This document shows, piece after piece, positions 33,063 through 41,156 of a DNA stretch of 64,000 nt. The stretch's first letter is position 1. Every line of letters starts with the position of its first letter. Source of the DNA: Faecalibacterium sp. I4-3-84 (GTDB lineage: Bacteria > Bacillota > Clostridia > Oscillospirales > Ruminococcaceae); the NCBI RefSeq assembly GCF_023347255.1, contig NZ_CP094466.1, forward strand, positions 3,055,412 to 3,119,411, written 5' to 3'. A program made the position numbers and the translations under genes. The notes below the pieces were generated by a model, which was not told the origin of the DNA, did no database searches, and worked only from the letters and a program-made list of their open reading frames with translations.

Positions 33063-33938
33063 ATGTCTAAGCAGATTTCTACCAAGACCACCATCCGCAA
33101 CCTGACCGCTGAGATCAAGAAGACTTTCGTCAAGAAGAACGCCTTTACCCCTGTGCAGACCGCAGCCAACGCTGCTATCAAGTCTCTTGGCGTTGACGGC
33201 AACACCGTGAACTTCTACACCTCTACCGACAAGAGCGGCACTGCTGCTTTCTCCGTTGACTTCCCCTCTGAGCTGTTCCTCGACCAGACCAAGACCACCT
33301 TCGTGGCCAAGTTCAAGTTCGATGCTGCGACCTACCCCGGCGCCACCGACCCCAAGCTGGACGGCAAGCCGGTCATGGTTCTGGCCGTCAAGGGTGAGAA
33401 CCCCGACAACTGCACCTACTCTTTCCTGAACATGGCTGCTCTGGTCGATACCTACGCCGCAAAGACCACCGGCAAGGATGCATCCACCACCGTTACCATC
33501 GCTGGCTATGAGGTGGATGTCAAGGTCAATGTTTCCGCTGCTGCGGGCAACGCTCTGATTCTGAAGGACGACGGTCTGTATGTTCCCACCCCTGAGGAAG
33601 TGGACATTTCCGGCAAGGCCGATAAGGTCACTGGTGCCACCACCGGCAACTTTGCTGCACTGGATGGCGAGGGCAATCTGACCGACAGCGGTAAGAAGCC
33701 TGCCGACTTCGTGGCTGCTGAGACCGGTAAGCGCCTGATGACCGATGCCGAGGGCGAAAAGCTGGCCGGTGTCTCTGAGGGCGCAACCAAGACTGCCGCC
33801 AGCTCCACCAACGGCAATGTGAACATCGACGGCAAGGAAGTCGTCGTGTACACCGAGCCGGAGAATGTTCTGCACGACGAGGACGTGGAGGACTTCTCCG
33901 CAGAGGAAATCGCCGCTCTGCTGGCTGACGCTGACTAA
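33063..33938 (+). CDS. fibre or structural protein with high-expression codon use
   Basis: The 291-residue protein has a strong ribosome site (GGAGG). Codon use is strikingly C-ending (ACC, GTC, AAG) compared with neighbours, which points to high expression. Residues ~195-220 (KVTGATTGNFAALDGEGNLT) are a fibre-type motif. It may form a fibre segment or a head/tail decoration. The exact role is unknown. Confidence 0.6.
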   Translation: MSKQISTKTTIRNLTAEIKKTFVKKNAFTPVQTAANAAIKSLGVDGNTVNFYTSTDKSGTAAFSVDFPSELFLDQTKTTFVAKFKFDAATYPGATDPKLDGKPVMVLAVKGENPDNCTYSFLNMAALVDTYAAKTTGKDASTTVTIAGYEVDVKVNVSAAAGNALILKDDGLYVPTPEEVDISGKADKVTGATTGNFAALDGEGNLTDSGKKPADFVAAETGKRLMTDAEGEKLAGVSEGATKTAASSTNGNVNIDGKEVVVYTEPENVLHDEDVEDFSAEEIAALLADAD

Positions 33939-33958
33939 GACATGAGGAGGTAAGCTCT

Positions 33959-34408
33959 ATGGCAAAAGCGAAGGTCAAAACGCTTTTGGGCACAGGGCTT
34001 GCCGCGCTTTGCAGCCACATCAAGCAGTGCAACACCGCACTCGGAGACCTTTCCGAAGCAACGGCAAACGGATTCGAGGAAACCGATGACATCCTGCATG
34101 AAAAGCAGGATGTCACGGCTGCGGTGTCTTTTACGATTCCGGTCGATGGCTGGGGCGAGGATGATTCCTCCCCCGGCTATTTTTATTGTGACATCCCCAT
34201 TGCGGGCCTGTTGGCTACCGACATTGTGGATGTTACGGTACTGCCGGAATTTTACGATGTGGCGGGTGCGGTGGGTTTTATTGCGACCGAAAGCCTCGAA
34301 GGAAAGCTGCGGCTGAGGGCCGCCAAAGCTCCGACCGAGAAAATTTCTGCACAGTATCACATTACAAGCACCGTGAAATACACGGCTGCACAGGAAGGAG
34401 GAACCTAA
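33959..34408 (+). CDS. hypothetical tail-region protein, 149 aa
   Basis: The 149-residue protein has an N-terminal coiled-coil-like stretch and a beta-rich C-terminal half (FTIPVDGWGEDDSSPGYFYC). A beta-sandwich carbohydrate-binding or fibre-tip role is possible. It directly precedes another fibre-like gene. Confidence 0.55.
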   Translation: MAKAKVKTLLGTGLAALCSHIKQCNTALGDLSEATANGFEETDDILHEKQDVTAAVSFTIPVDGWGEDDSSPGYFYCDIPIAGLLATDIVDVTVLPEFYDVAGAVGFIATESLEGKLRLRAAKAPTEKISAQYHITSTVKYTAAQEGGT

Positions 34409-34795
34409 ATGGCATACGGTTCTTTTAACGCAGGCCCCGGCAAGGCGCCGGATGAAGATGTTGTCCGCACTAACCAGATCGGCGTGCCGGGCGGCATTGC
34501 CACGCTGGATGCTGACGGCCATTTGACCGAATCGCAGCGTCCGGCGGTGGACGCATACACCAAGGCTGAAACCGACCAGCGCATCAGCGCGGCCGTTGAC
34601 AACCACAACGGTGCGGAGAACGCCCACAGCGACATCCGTGCCAGTGTGGCAGCTATGAACGCCAGCATCAAGGCCATTGAGCTGAAGTTCGGCACGAACG
34701 TGACGAAAAATCCTTTTTCCGCCACGTTCAGCAGCCTTGACGGTCTGACCGTCACTGGCGTGTGGAACGCAGAACAGGCGAGGGTGGAGTTCTGA
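34409..34795 (+). CDS. short fibre-like protein, 128 aa
   Basis: The ATG at 34409 follows the preceding TAA with no gap. GGIATLDADGHLTESQRPAV is a fibre motif of phage tail proteins, followed by a helical stretch that would trimerise. The stop is 2 bases before the Avd-like gene. Confidence 0.6.
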   Translation: MAYGSFNAGPGKAPDEDVVRTNQIGVPGGIATLDADGHLTESQRPAVDAYTKAETDQRISAAVDNHNGAENAHSDIRASVAAMNASIKAIELKFGTNVTKNPFSATFSSLDGLTVTGVWNAEQARVEF

Positions 34796-34797
34796 CG

Positions 34798-35397
34798 ATG
34801 GCTGAAACGTTCAAGGTCGGCGCGAATGCGCGGGAGCTGCTGCGGTACACCCAGAGGGCAACCCGCATTGTCACCGACGACATCAGCCGGAGCGATGCCC
34901 GGAAGATCATCCAGAAAGTCGCGGCGCTCGAAGATGTGCGCGACATCCAGAAGGTGTGCGGCACTGCCGTCCATGCACTCGACACACGGGACAGGGAGGG
35001 CTTTTCCAAAAGCACTTTCCGTCTGTACGGTGAGGGCATCCGGCTGACTGCCCGGCAAATCCTGCTGGATGCACACGCGGCGAACAACGTCAATTTCCAG
35101 ACCGACTATGACAAGCGCCTTGAGAAAATCGGTGACGTCATTGATGGCTGCTCTTTGATGCTGCAATATCTGCAACTTTGCACAGAAGACGGCATTATCA
35201 GCGTGAAGAAATCCGGAATCTGGACGAAAAAGGTAACGGATGTGAAATACCCGGCTATGAAGTGGCTGACGTCGGAACGCGAACGTGCCGAGTCCCTCCG
35301 GCAGGCGGAAGAAAAGAAACGGCTTTACATGCTTGTAAAAGCCCTGAGGGCCGCCCTCGCACCGCCTGACCCGGAAGAAGAAAAAGCAAGCGGCTGA
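34798..35397 (+). CDS. Avd-like accessory protein of the DGR
   Basis: The 199-residue protein starts at ATG 34798 with GGTGGAG upstream. It is all-helical and basic, with an arrangement like the four-helix Avd family: RLYGEGIRLTARQILLDAH, an AN turn, then GDVIDGCSLMLQYLQLC and KYPAMKW. Avd pentamers bind reverse transcriptase and template RNA and are needed for mutagenic retrohoming. It lies directly upstream of the template repeat and RT, the normal place for avd. It is longer than the usual ~115-130 residues, with a ~40-residue N-terminal and a charged C-terminal extension. The identity is inferred from pattern and context. Confidence 0.6.
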   Translation: MAETFKVGANARELLRYTQRATRIVTDDISRSDARKIIQKVAALEDVRDIQKVCGTAVHALDTRDREGFSKSTFRLYGEGIRLTARQILLDAHAANNVNFQTDYDKRLEKIGDVIDGCSLMLQYLQLCTEDGIISVKKSGIWTKKVTDVKYPAMKWLTSERERAESLRQAEEKKRLYMLVKALRAALAPPDPEEEKASG

Positions 35398-35430
35398 CCG
35401 CTTTGCATAGGGGTATAGCTTATTTTCTGA

Positions 35431-35551
35431 CGCTGCCGTCTGGTGGCTGCGCTCTCCGAACACCAACAACACCAACAACGTCTGGAACGTCAATTCGGAT
35501 GGCTCCAACAACAACAACTGGTACAACAACTCCTATGGTGTTCGCCCCGCT
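35431..35551 (+). repeat. DGR template repeat (TR)
   Basis: This 121-base sequence aligns without gaps to 37459-37579. All 90 non-adenine positions are identical, and 15 of its 31 adenines differ in the partner (9 A to G, 5 A to T, 1 A to C). Read in the target frame it holds 13 Asn codons (AAY), which adenine mutagenesis turns into any of 15 amino acids but never a stop. It is non-coding here, because its frame reaches TGA shortly after. It lies between the avd-like and RT genes. Confidence 0.95.
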
Positions 35552-35720
35552 CTGATGGAACCGTGAAACGAGTAAGCCCGGCTGAAAGTAGTGCGCCCAT
35601 CAAAGGAGGCTATATCCCGTCGCTTGCCGATGCAGGCAAGTGATAAATACATCCCGCTGAGGCGGGCCATCCCTGCCGGATGCAGCCCACTACCGTAACG
35701 CGAACCAGCGGAGGGTCATT
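35552..35720 (+). ncRNA. structured RNA segment between TR and RT
   Basis: This non-coding stretch contains a CTTGCC/GGCAAG hairpin (35623-35628 with 35635-35640) and a CCCGC/GCGGG hairpin (35653-35657 with 35662-35666). In studied DGRs the RNA just after TR primes and guides cDNA synthesis, so these structures are good candidates for that role. The RT ribosome site GGAGG lies at its end (35710-35714). Confidence 0.55.
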
Positions 35721-36950
35721 TTGACATACGAAGAACTGTGCAGCTTTGAGGTACTTTACAAAGCCTACCTTGAAGCCCGGAAGGGAAAGCGCAGTAAAAG
35801 CAAAACAATCGAGTACGAAGCGCAGGCGCTGGCCTGCACGGAAAAGCTGTCCCGCAAGCTGGCCGTGCGCGATGTACGCCAGCCGGGCGGCGATATCCGG
35901 CAGCAGATATGCTATGTGCCAAGTAAGTTTGAGGTCTTTGCCGTCTACGAGCCGAAGCGCCGCATGGTACACGCCCCGGCGTTTGTGGACAAGGTGGTGC
36001 TGCACGCTCTGGTCGATAACATCCTGTATGATGCCCTGACAAAGAGCTTTATCCGGGACAGCCACGCCAGCCAGACCGGAAAAGGCACAGACGACGGCCT
36101 GATGCGCCTGAAAACCCACATGGTGGACTATTACCGCCGTGAGGGCCACGGCGCGGACGGCTGGGTGCTGAAAGGCGACGTGCGGCATTTCTTCGCCAGC
36201 ATCGACCACCGGAAGCTAAAACGCAAGCTCAAAGCCGTGCTGGACAAGCGCGGCGTTGACCCGCGTGTCTATGAGCTGCTTTGCATCTACATCGACGTGA
36301 TGGAGGACGGCTTGCCGCTGGGCTACCAGACGAGCCAGCTTTTCGCCCTCATGTTTTTGGACGAGTTCGACCACATCATCAAAGAAAAGTACCGCATCAA
36401 ATACTATGGCCGATACATGGATGATTTCTACATCATCTGTTCGGACAAGAAGAAATTGCAGTGCATTCTCCGGGATGTTCGGGCGCTCATGGACAGTTAC
36501 GGCCTTGAGCTGAACCAGAAAACCGCCATTTTCCCGCTGCGGAACGGTATTGATTTTCTGGGATTCCATAGCTACCTGACCGACACCGGCGCGGTCATCC
36601 AAAAGCTGCGCCGGGATAGCTCCAAGCGGATGAAGAACAAGATCAGATATTGGGAGACGGCATACCCCGCAGGCGAAGTGACCAAGCAGGAAATCCTGCG
36701 GAGCTTTGATGCGTGGGATGCCCATGCCGCCCATGGTGATACTTACTCTTTACGCCGCAAGTACGCTGACCGGCTCGAAAAATTGCTTGACTGTAAAATC
36801 CCTATCCATCGGAAAATCAACTCGAACAAACTCGCGCGTGACAGACGGCGGGCGAGGCAATGCCGCTGCATCTACAAGAAGCAGCACAAAGCCCTGTCCC
36901 TCTCTGTATCGCAGAACACGCGGCCCGCGGAGATCATGCCGTGGGCCTGA
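35721..36950 (+). CDS. DGR reverse transcriptase
   Basis: The 409-residue protein starts with TTG 35721, 6 bases after GGAGG. The catalytic motif YMDD is at residues 232-235 (36414-36425). The motif LPLGYQTSQ at 198-206 has the G-x-x-x-SQ signature that separates DGR enzymes from group II intron RTs. Other RT blocks are GDVRHFFASID (first catalytic Asp) and GIDFLGFH. There is no maturase or endonuclease domain. It copies the template RNA with errors at adenines, and the cDNA replaces the variable repeat. It lies between TR and target gene on the same strand. Confidence 0.93.
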   Translation: MTYEELCSFEVLYKAYLEARKGKRSKSKTIEYEAQALACTEKLSRKLAVRDVRQPGGDIRQQICYVPSKFEVFAVYEPKRRMVHAPAFVDKVVLHALVDNILYDALTKSFIRDSHASQTGKGTDDGLMRLKTHMVDYYRREGHGADGWVLKGDVRHFFASIDHRKLKRKLKAVLDKRGVDPRVYELLCIYIDVMEDGLPLGYQTSQLFALMFLDEFDHIIKEKYRIKYYGRYMDDFYIICSDKKKLQCILRDVRALMDSYGLELNQKTAIFPLRNGIDFLGFHSYLTDTGAVIQKLRRDSSKRMKNKIRYWETAYPAGEVTKQEILRSFDAWDAHAAHGDTYSLRRKYADRLEKLLDCKIPIHRKINSNKLARDRRRARQCRCIYKKQHKALSLSVSQNTRPAEIMPWA

Positions 36951-36970
36951 ACGAAAACAAGGAGGTAACA

Positions 36971-38230
36971 ATGGCAAACGTAAAACTGGGCACAAAAGCC
37001 GTTGGCAGCATTGTCAAAATCAAGGTCAACGGCGCGTCCAAAGATTTTATTGTCGTGCAGCAGGGCAATCCGAATACCGGCACCTATGATTCGAGTTGCA
37101 ATGGAACGTGGCTGCTGATGAAGGACATCTACACCACGTCCACGTTCGGCAACAATAACTCCTACAAGGATTCCAGCATCCACACCCACCTGAACGGAAC
37201 ATTCTACAACCTCATCGACAGCAACATCCGGGCAGCTATTAAGCAGGTGAAAATCCCGTACCAGAACGGCACTGGTTCCGGCGGCAGCCTTGCCACCGGC
37301 TCCAATGGCCTGAGCACGAAAGTATTCCTGCTGTCTGGTTATGAGGTTGGCTGGACGACCAGCGACAACGGCTATTTCCCCAAGGATGGTGTTCGGCTGG
37401 CGTACTTTGGCAACAGCTCTGGCGGCAACAGCAAGCGTGTTGCCTACAACGGCAGCAGCGCTGCCGTCTGGTGGCTGCGCTCTCCGGACACCGGCAACAC
37501 CAACTTCGTCTGGGGCGTCGGTTCGGATGGCTCCTACTACAACAGCTGGTACCACTACTCCTGTGGTGTTCGCCCCGCTTTCATTCTTCCCTCTACACTC
37601 GTGGTCTCTGACGACGGCACGGTCAGTGTCAACACTGCACCTACCGTCAGCACGGACGGCGCAGCTCTGGGGCGGAAGAACGCGGCCTTTGCGTGGAAGT
37701 ACATCGTCAGGGATGCCGACGGCGACACCTTGACCGTCACCGAAAAGCTGGACGGAAAGACCGCCAAGACCCGCACCGGCGTTGCCAGCGGCACGGCCCT
37801 GACCTTTGAGCAGACGGCCAGCGCTGCCGGATTCCAGAAAATCCTGAACGGCAACCACACCATCACCGTTGAGGTGAGCGACGGCAAGGAAACCGTCAGC
37901 ACGTCCGCGACCTTTACCAAGGCCGTCCACGCCGCAAGCGTGACGCTGGCTGAACCGTTGGCCGTTGAGGGCGACATTACCGTTGCCGTGCTTCAGGTGA
38001 CCGGCTCCATCCCCGATGATGCGAAGTTCAAAGCCGAAGTGACCAACAACGCACTCGACAGCTCCCCGGTCTGGCAGGATGCCACGACCGAGGTAAAAAA
38101 AGGCGTGAACATTGTCTTTGAGAATAAGACCGCCACCAACGGCGCGGCGTTTAACTTCCGCGTCAGCGTGGAGCGCGGCGAATCCGGCGAGGGCGGCTAC
38201 ATCGAAGCCGTCTCCGGCGCATTCCAGTAA
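36971..38230 (+). CDS. DGR target: variable lectin-like tail adhesin (DUF6273 type)
   Basis: The protein has 419 residues, from ATG 36971 behind AAGGAGG. Residues ~1-207 form a DUF6273/C-type-lectin-like domain: WLLMKDI, HLNGTFYNLI, AAVWWLRSP (164-172) and GVRPAF (199-204). The variable repeat covers residues 163-203, so Trp/Arg/Pro anchors are fixed while 12 codons differ from the template. Residues ~210-419 are two Ig-like beta domains (DADGDTLTVTEKLDG, NHTITVEVSDGKET). The protein probably forms a phage receptor-binding tip. Variation here would change host range. There is no signal peptide, as expected for a virion protein. Confidence 0.88.
   Translation: MANVKLGTKAVGSIVKIKVNGASKDFIVVQQGNPNTGTYDSSCNGTWLLMKDIYTTSTFGNNNSYKDSSIHTHLNGTFYNLIDSNIRAAIKQVKIPYQNGTGSGGSLATGSNGLSTKVFLLSGYEVGWTTSDNGYFPKDGVRLAYFGNSSGGNSKRVAYNGSSAAVWWLRSPDTGNTNFVWGVGSDGSYYNSWYHYSCGVRPAFILPSTLVVSDDGTVSVNTAPTVSTDGAALGRKNAAFAWKYIVRDADGDTLTVTEKLDGKTAKTRTGVASGTALTFEQTASAAGFQKILNGNHTITVEVSDGKETVSTSATFTKAVHAASVTLAEPLAVEGDITVAVLQVTGSIPDDAKFKAEVTNNALDSSPVWQDATTEVKKGVNIVFENKTATNGAAFNFRVSVERGESGEGGYIEAVSGAFQ
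37459..37579 (+). repeat. DGR variable repeat (VR)
   Basis: This is the partner of the template at 35431-35551: 106 of 121 bases are identical and all 15 differences sit on template adenines. The last ~16 bases (GTTCGCCCCGCT end) contain no variation. After it, the sequences diverge, as expected for the homology boundary (IMH) where cDNA transfer begins. A weak hairpin CAGTG-TCAA-CACTG follows at 37624-37637. Codons 173, 175, 179, 182, 184, 189, 190, 192, 195, 196 and 198 have changed amino acid. Confidence 0.95.
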
Positions 38231-38244
38231 GGAGGACAGTCACC

Positions 38245-38448
38245 ATGATTCAGTGGAAAAAGGACAATCTGCCCACCCGGCAGGAGAAGGAAGCCGCAGC
38301 CAAGAAGCAGCAGGAGCACGAACAGTTGCCCGACCGTGTGGCTGAAATGGAAGATGCCCTGTGCGAACAGGACGCGGCCAACGAGAAGCGCTTGACCGAC
38401 ATCGAAACCGCGCTGTGTGAGCTGGACGCAGCGCTGAACAAGGAATAA
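38245..38448 (+). CDS. small coiled-coil protein, 67 aa
   Basis: The small protein is Lys/Glu/Gln-rich and almost entirely helical, with heptad-like spacing (AEMEDALCEQ, IETALCELDAAL). It lies between the DGR target and XkdX-like genes. Small coiled-coil genes here are common in Firmicutes phages. Function unknown. Confidence 0.55.
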   Translation: MIQWKKDNLPTRQEKEAAAKKQQEHEQLPDRVAEMEDALCEQDAANEKRLTDIETALCELDAALNKE

Positions 38449-38460
38449 GGAGGTATCACC

Positions 38461-38628
38461 ATGAACATTATCTGGGCAAACCGCCTGATTGCAGGCACTA
38501 AGACTTGGGCAGAGATGCCCGCATCCCGCCGTGCAGGCGTGAAGAAAGTTCTGGCCGCGCGCGTAAACAAGGGCGAGATCACCGCCGAGGACTACAAGAA
38601 CATCACGGGCGAAGACTATGCAGCATAA
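38461..38628 (+). CDS. XkdX-like small protein, 55 aa
   Basis: ATG 38461 is behind GGAGG. The protein starts MNIIWANRLIAGTKTWAEM and ends with VNKGEITAEDYKNITGEDY, the typical tail of XkdX-type phage proteins (VxxGxITxEEYxxITGxxY). It is found between tail and lysis genes in PBSX-like phages. Confidence 0.65.
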   Translation: MNIIWANRLIAGTKTWAEMPASRRAGVKKVLAARVNKGEITAEDYKNITGEDYAA

Positions 38629-38791
38629 AAGCTGGCCCGATCTGTGCGAAAGCCTGCTGGACAGGCTGGAAACCAGTGGTGCGGACACGACCGCAGAGCG
38701 CGGCGAATTTGCCGTGCTGGTGGCTGAGTGCGGGTCGAGCGGCTGCAAAATGGCATTGAGCCAGAAAGGAGAAAACGACAATGGCGATTAA
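38618..38791 (+). CDS. small hypothetical protein, 57 aa
   Basis: ATG 38618 lies in the last codons of the XkdX-like gene, and its stop overlaps the first 11 bases of the endopeptidase gene. The product starts MQHKSWPDLCESLLDRLETS and is acidic and helical. The gene's tight overlaps on both sides are the main support. Confidence 0.45.
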   Translation: MQHKSWPDLCESLLDRLETSGADTTAERGEFAVLVAECGSSGCKMALSQKGENDNGD

Positions 38792-39194
38792 AGCCTATTC
38801 ACTGGCAAAGGATGGTAACAAGAAACTGTCCGCAAATTTTGCCGTGAAAGAGTTTCGCTGCAAGGATGGGACTGACCCCATCTTTATTGATGATGTGTTG
38901 GTGAAACTGTTGCAGAACATCCGGAATCACTTTGGAAAGGCTGTTACGATCACCAGCGCATATCGCACTGCCGCCCATAACAAGGCGGTCAAGGGCGCAA
39001 CGTACAGTCAGCATTGCTACGGTATGGCGGCAGATATTCGGATTCAGGGCGTGGACGTGGAAACGCTCGCGACCTACGCCGAAACGCTGCTGAAAAACAC
39101 CGGCGGCATCGGACGTTACCCGGTAAAAACTGGTCGTCCTGCTGGCTGGGTACACATCGACACCCGTGCGGTAAAGAGCCGTTGGGTGGGTTAA
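38781..39194 (+). CDS. endolysin, peptidase M15 family
   Basis: The protein has 137 residues. His78 and Asp85 (SQHCYGMAAD) with His125 (WVHID) are the zinc ligands of M15A/VanY-like D-Ala peptidases, and SAYRT (59-63) is the conserved substrate loop. The enzyme cleaves peptide crosslinks of the cell wall at lysis. It lacks a signal peptide, so it needs the holin encoded next. Confidence 0.88.
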   Translation: MAIKAYSLAKDGNKKLSANFAVKEFRCKDGTDPIFIDDVLVKLLQNIRNHFGKAVTITSAYRTAAHNKAVKGATYSQHCYGMAADIRIQGVDVETLATYAETLLKNTGGIGRYPVKTGRPAGWVHIDTRAVKSRWVG

Positions 39195-39212
39195 GAGTAG
39201 GAGGAAAACAAA

Positions 39213-39608
39213 ATGGAGAACATTCTGAAAGTTTTTCTGATGGCATTCCCTGAATGGCTGGCCTGTATCTTCATGATGGTCGGCCTTGTGGTCACGGCGC
39301 TGGCGGCGGTACGTCTGGGCTACGGCCTTGTGGTCGCAAAGACTGTGTACAAGTGGATCGTCAACGCAGAGGAAAAGTTCGGCAGTGGCGCGGGTGCAGA
39401 AAAGAAAGCCCATGTCATTGCCGTACTGCGTGGGTACACCCCGGACTGGCTGGACTGGGCAATCAATGAGCGGACGCTGGATTGGATCGTGCAACTTGTG
39501 TTCGACTTTACCAAGAAGAAGCTCGAAGATTACATGGCAAAGAAATCCGCAGAAACCACTACTGTGGCCCATTTCGGTAACGTGGGGGAGAACAAGCGTA
39601 ATGACTGA
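39213..39608 (+). CDS. holin, LLH family
   Basis: The protein has 131 residues. A single strong membrane helix (residues ~10-45) is followed by a charged cytoplasmic domain with KWIVNAEEKFGSGAGAEKK, the hallmark of LLH-type holins. It forms the membrane lesion that releases the endolysin encoded 18 bases upstream. Confidence 0.8.
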   Translation: MENILKVFLMAFPEWLACIFMMVGLVVTALAAVRLGYGLVVAKTVYKWIVNAEEKFGSGAGAEKKAHVIAVLRGYTPDWLDWAINERTLDWIVQLVFDFTKKKLEDYMAKKSAETTTVAHFGNVGENKRND

Positions 39609-39918
39609 CGAGGAACTGGAACATCGCCTGACAGCGGTCGAAAACCGTGCACAGAGCAACACCCACCGGCTGGACGAGCTGGGGAAGCTGACCGATGCAG
39701 TAAACGGCATGAACACCAATATCAAGTTGACCATCCAGCAACTCGAAACCACAAACCGGAGCCTTGAAGTTGTGACGGCACAGAACAAGAAGCAGGACGA
39801 CCGCTTGACCGCACTGGAAAAAGCCCCCGGAGTATTTGGAAACAAACTCTGGTGGGCAGTCATTGCGGCAGTGATCGCAGGCTTTGTTGCATCTGAATTG
39901 GCAAGGTATCTCCACTAA
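39601..39918 (+). CDS. XhlA-like phage protein with C-terminal membrane helix
   Basis: The protein has 105 residues. A long coiled coil (residues 1-75: RLTAVENRAQSNTHRL, TALEKAPG) ends in one membrane helix (WWAVIAAVIAGFVASEL). This layout matches XhlA/haemolysin-type accessory lysis proteins. It overlaps the holin gene by 8 bases. Confidence 0.7.
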   Translation: MTDEELEHRLTAVENRAQSNTHRLDELGKLTDAVNGMNTNIKLTIQQLETTNRSLEVVTAQNKKQDDRLTALEKAPGVFGNKLWWAVIAAVIAGFVASELARYLH

Positions 39919-39925
39919 GTAAAGC

Positions 39926-39970
39926 AATGCCCCGCTGGCATCCTGATGGATTGCTGGCGGGGCATTTTTT
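39926..39970 (+). terminator. terminator of the late operon
   Basis: AATGCCCCGC (39926-39935) pairs with GCGGGGCATT (39957-39966) and is followed by TTTT. It lies eight bases after the last lysis gene and marks the end of the phage transcription unit. Confidence 0.8.
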
Positions 39971-40103
39971 GTTTGTCTGGGAGTTTTGCACAAAGGAAAT
40001 GTGCAAAGTGTGGAAAGTTTGCGAATTGACAACGGTACACCGTATAATTTACGCTTAAAACGAAAATAAACGCCATAGTCGGAAGGAGGAAAACGGCGAG
40101 CGA

Positions 40104-41156
40104 GTGTTCAAACAGCTTACGCTTACAGACCGAATCCGTATCGAAAAGTGGTTGAAAGATGGGCTGAGAGTAAAGGAAATCGCAGACAGGCTGCGGGTGG
40201 ACCCGTCCACGGTGTACCGGGAATTGAAGCGCGGCAGTTATGACAAGCTGGACGGTAAGACGTGGAAGCTGATTCCTACATACAGCCCGGACATTGCAGA
40301 GCAAAGGTATCAGGCACATCTTCGGGAAAAGGGGCCAAACCTTAAAATCGGCAAGGATCATGAGCTTGCAAGCTATATCGAACAGACCATTATAGATAAG
40401 GACTGCTCACCGGCTGCGGTGTATGGTTATGCCATGGAAGAAGGACGGACATTCAAAACGCATATATCGGTGCCTACCATATATAGCTACATCAAAAAGG
40501 GTGTGTTCCTGAATCTGACACAAAAGGCTCTGCCCAGACATGGCGTGCATAAGGGCGACTATAAAAAGGTCAAAACAAAGAATCCTGCCCGTGCGCCGGC
40601 TGGCGAGAGTATCGAAAAACGCCCGGCGGAAGTAAAAGACCGTGAAGAATTTGGACACTGGGAAATGGACACGGTGTATTCCGGCAAGAAGAAAAGTACG
40701 GTTGCACTGCTGGTGCTGACCGAGCGCAAAACCCGGAACGAAAATATTATAATGGTGCCGGATCGCCGTGCAGAGACGACCGTGCAGGCAATCAATGCGC
40801 TGGAACGGAAGTTGGGCGCAGAGAAGTTTGGCATCATTTATAAGAGCATCACGGTGGACAACGGCAGTGAGTTTGCATTGGCCGATCAGCTGGAACAGTC
40901 CTGCATCACCGGGGATAAGCGGACGAAGGTGTACTATTGTCATCCGTATTCTTCTTGGGAACGCGGGAGCAATGAGAATGTGAACGGCATGATTCGCCGC
41001 AGGCACCCGAAAGGCACAGACTTCTCAAAGGTCACGGCAGAGGAAATCGCGGCTACGGAGAACTGGATCAACAGCTATCCCAGAAAAATTTTCGGCTATA
41101 AGAGCGCCGGCACAATGTTCCGCGAATGCCTACGGGAGCTTGGTCTGACAGCATAA
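40104..41156 (+). mobile_element. IS30-family transposase
   Basis: The 350-residue protein starts with GTG 40104. It has an N-terminal helix-turn-helix (KEIADRLRVDPSTVYREL) and catalytic Asp189 (EMDTV), Asp252 (TVDNGSEF) and Glu291 (SNENVNG), the DDE pattern of IS30. The frame is complete. Terminal inverted repeats could not be identified with confidence in the flanks (39971-40103 and 41157-41326). It sits between the phage terminator and secG, so it is a separate insertion or the end of the mobile region. Confidence 0.85.

Noticed and set aside
35721..36950. Group II intron reverse transcriptase
   Set aside because: No maturase or HNH domain, no intron RNA ends, and the SQ-type motif plus template/variable repeats point to a DGR.
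40026..40048. TTGACA...TATAAT promoter before the IS30 transposase
   Set aside because: The spacing is only 11 bases, too short for a sigma-A promoter; the match is probably fortuitous.
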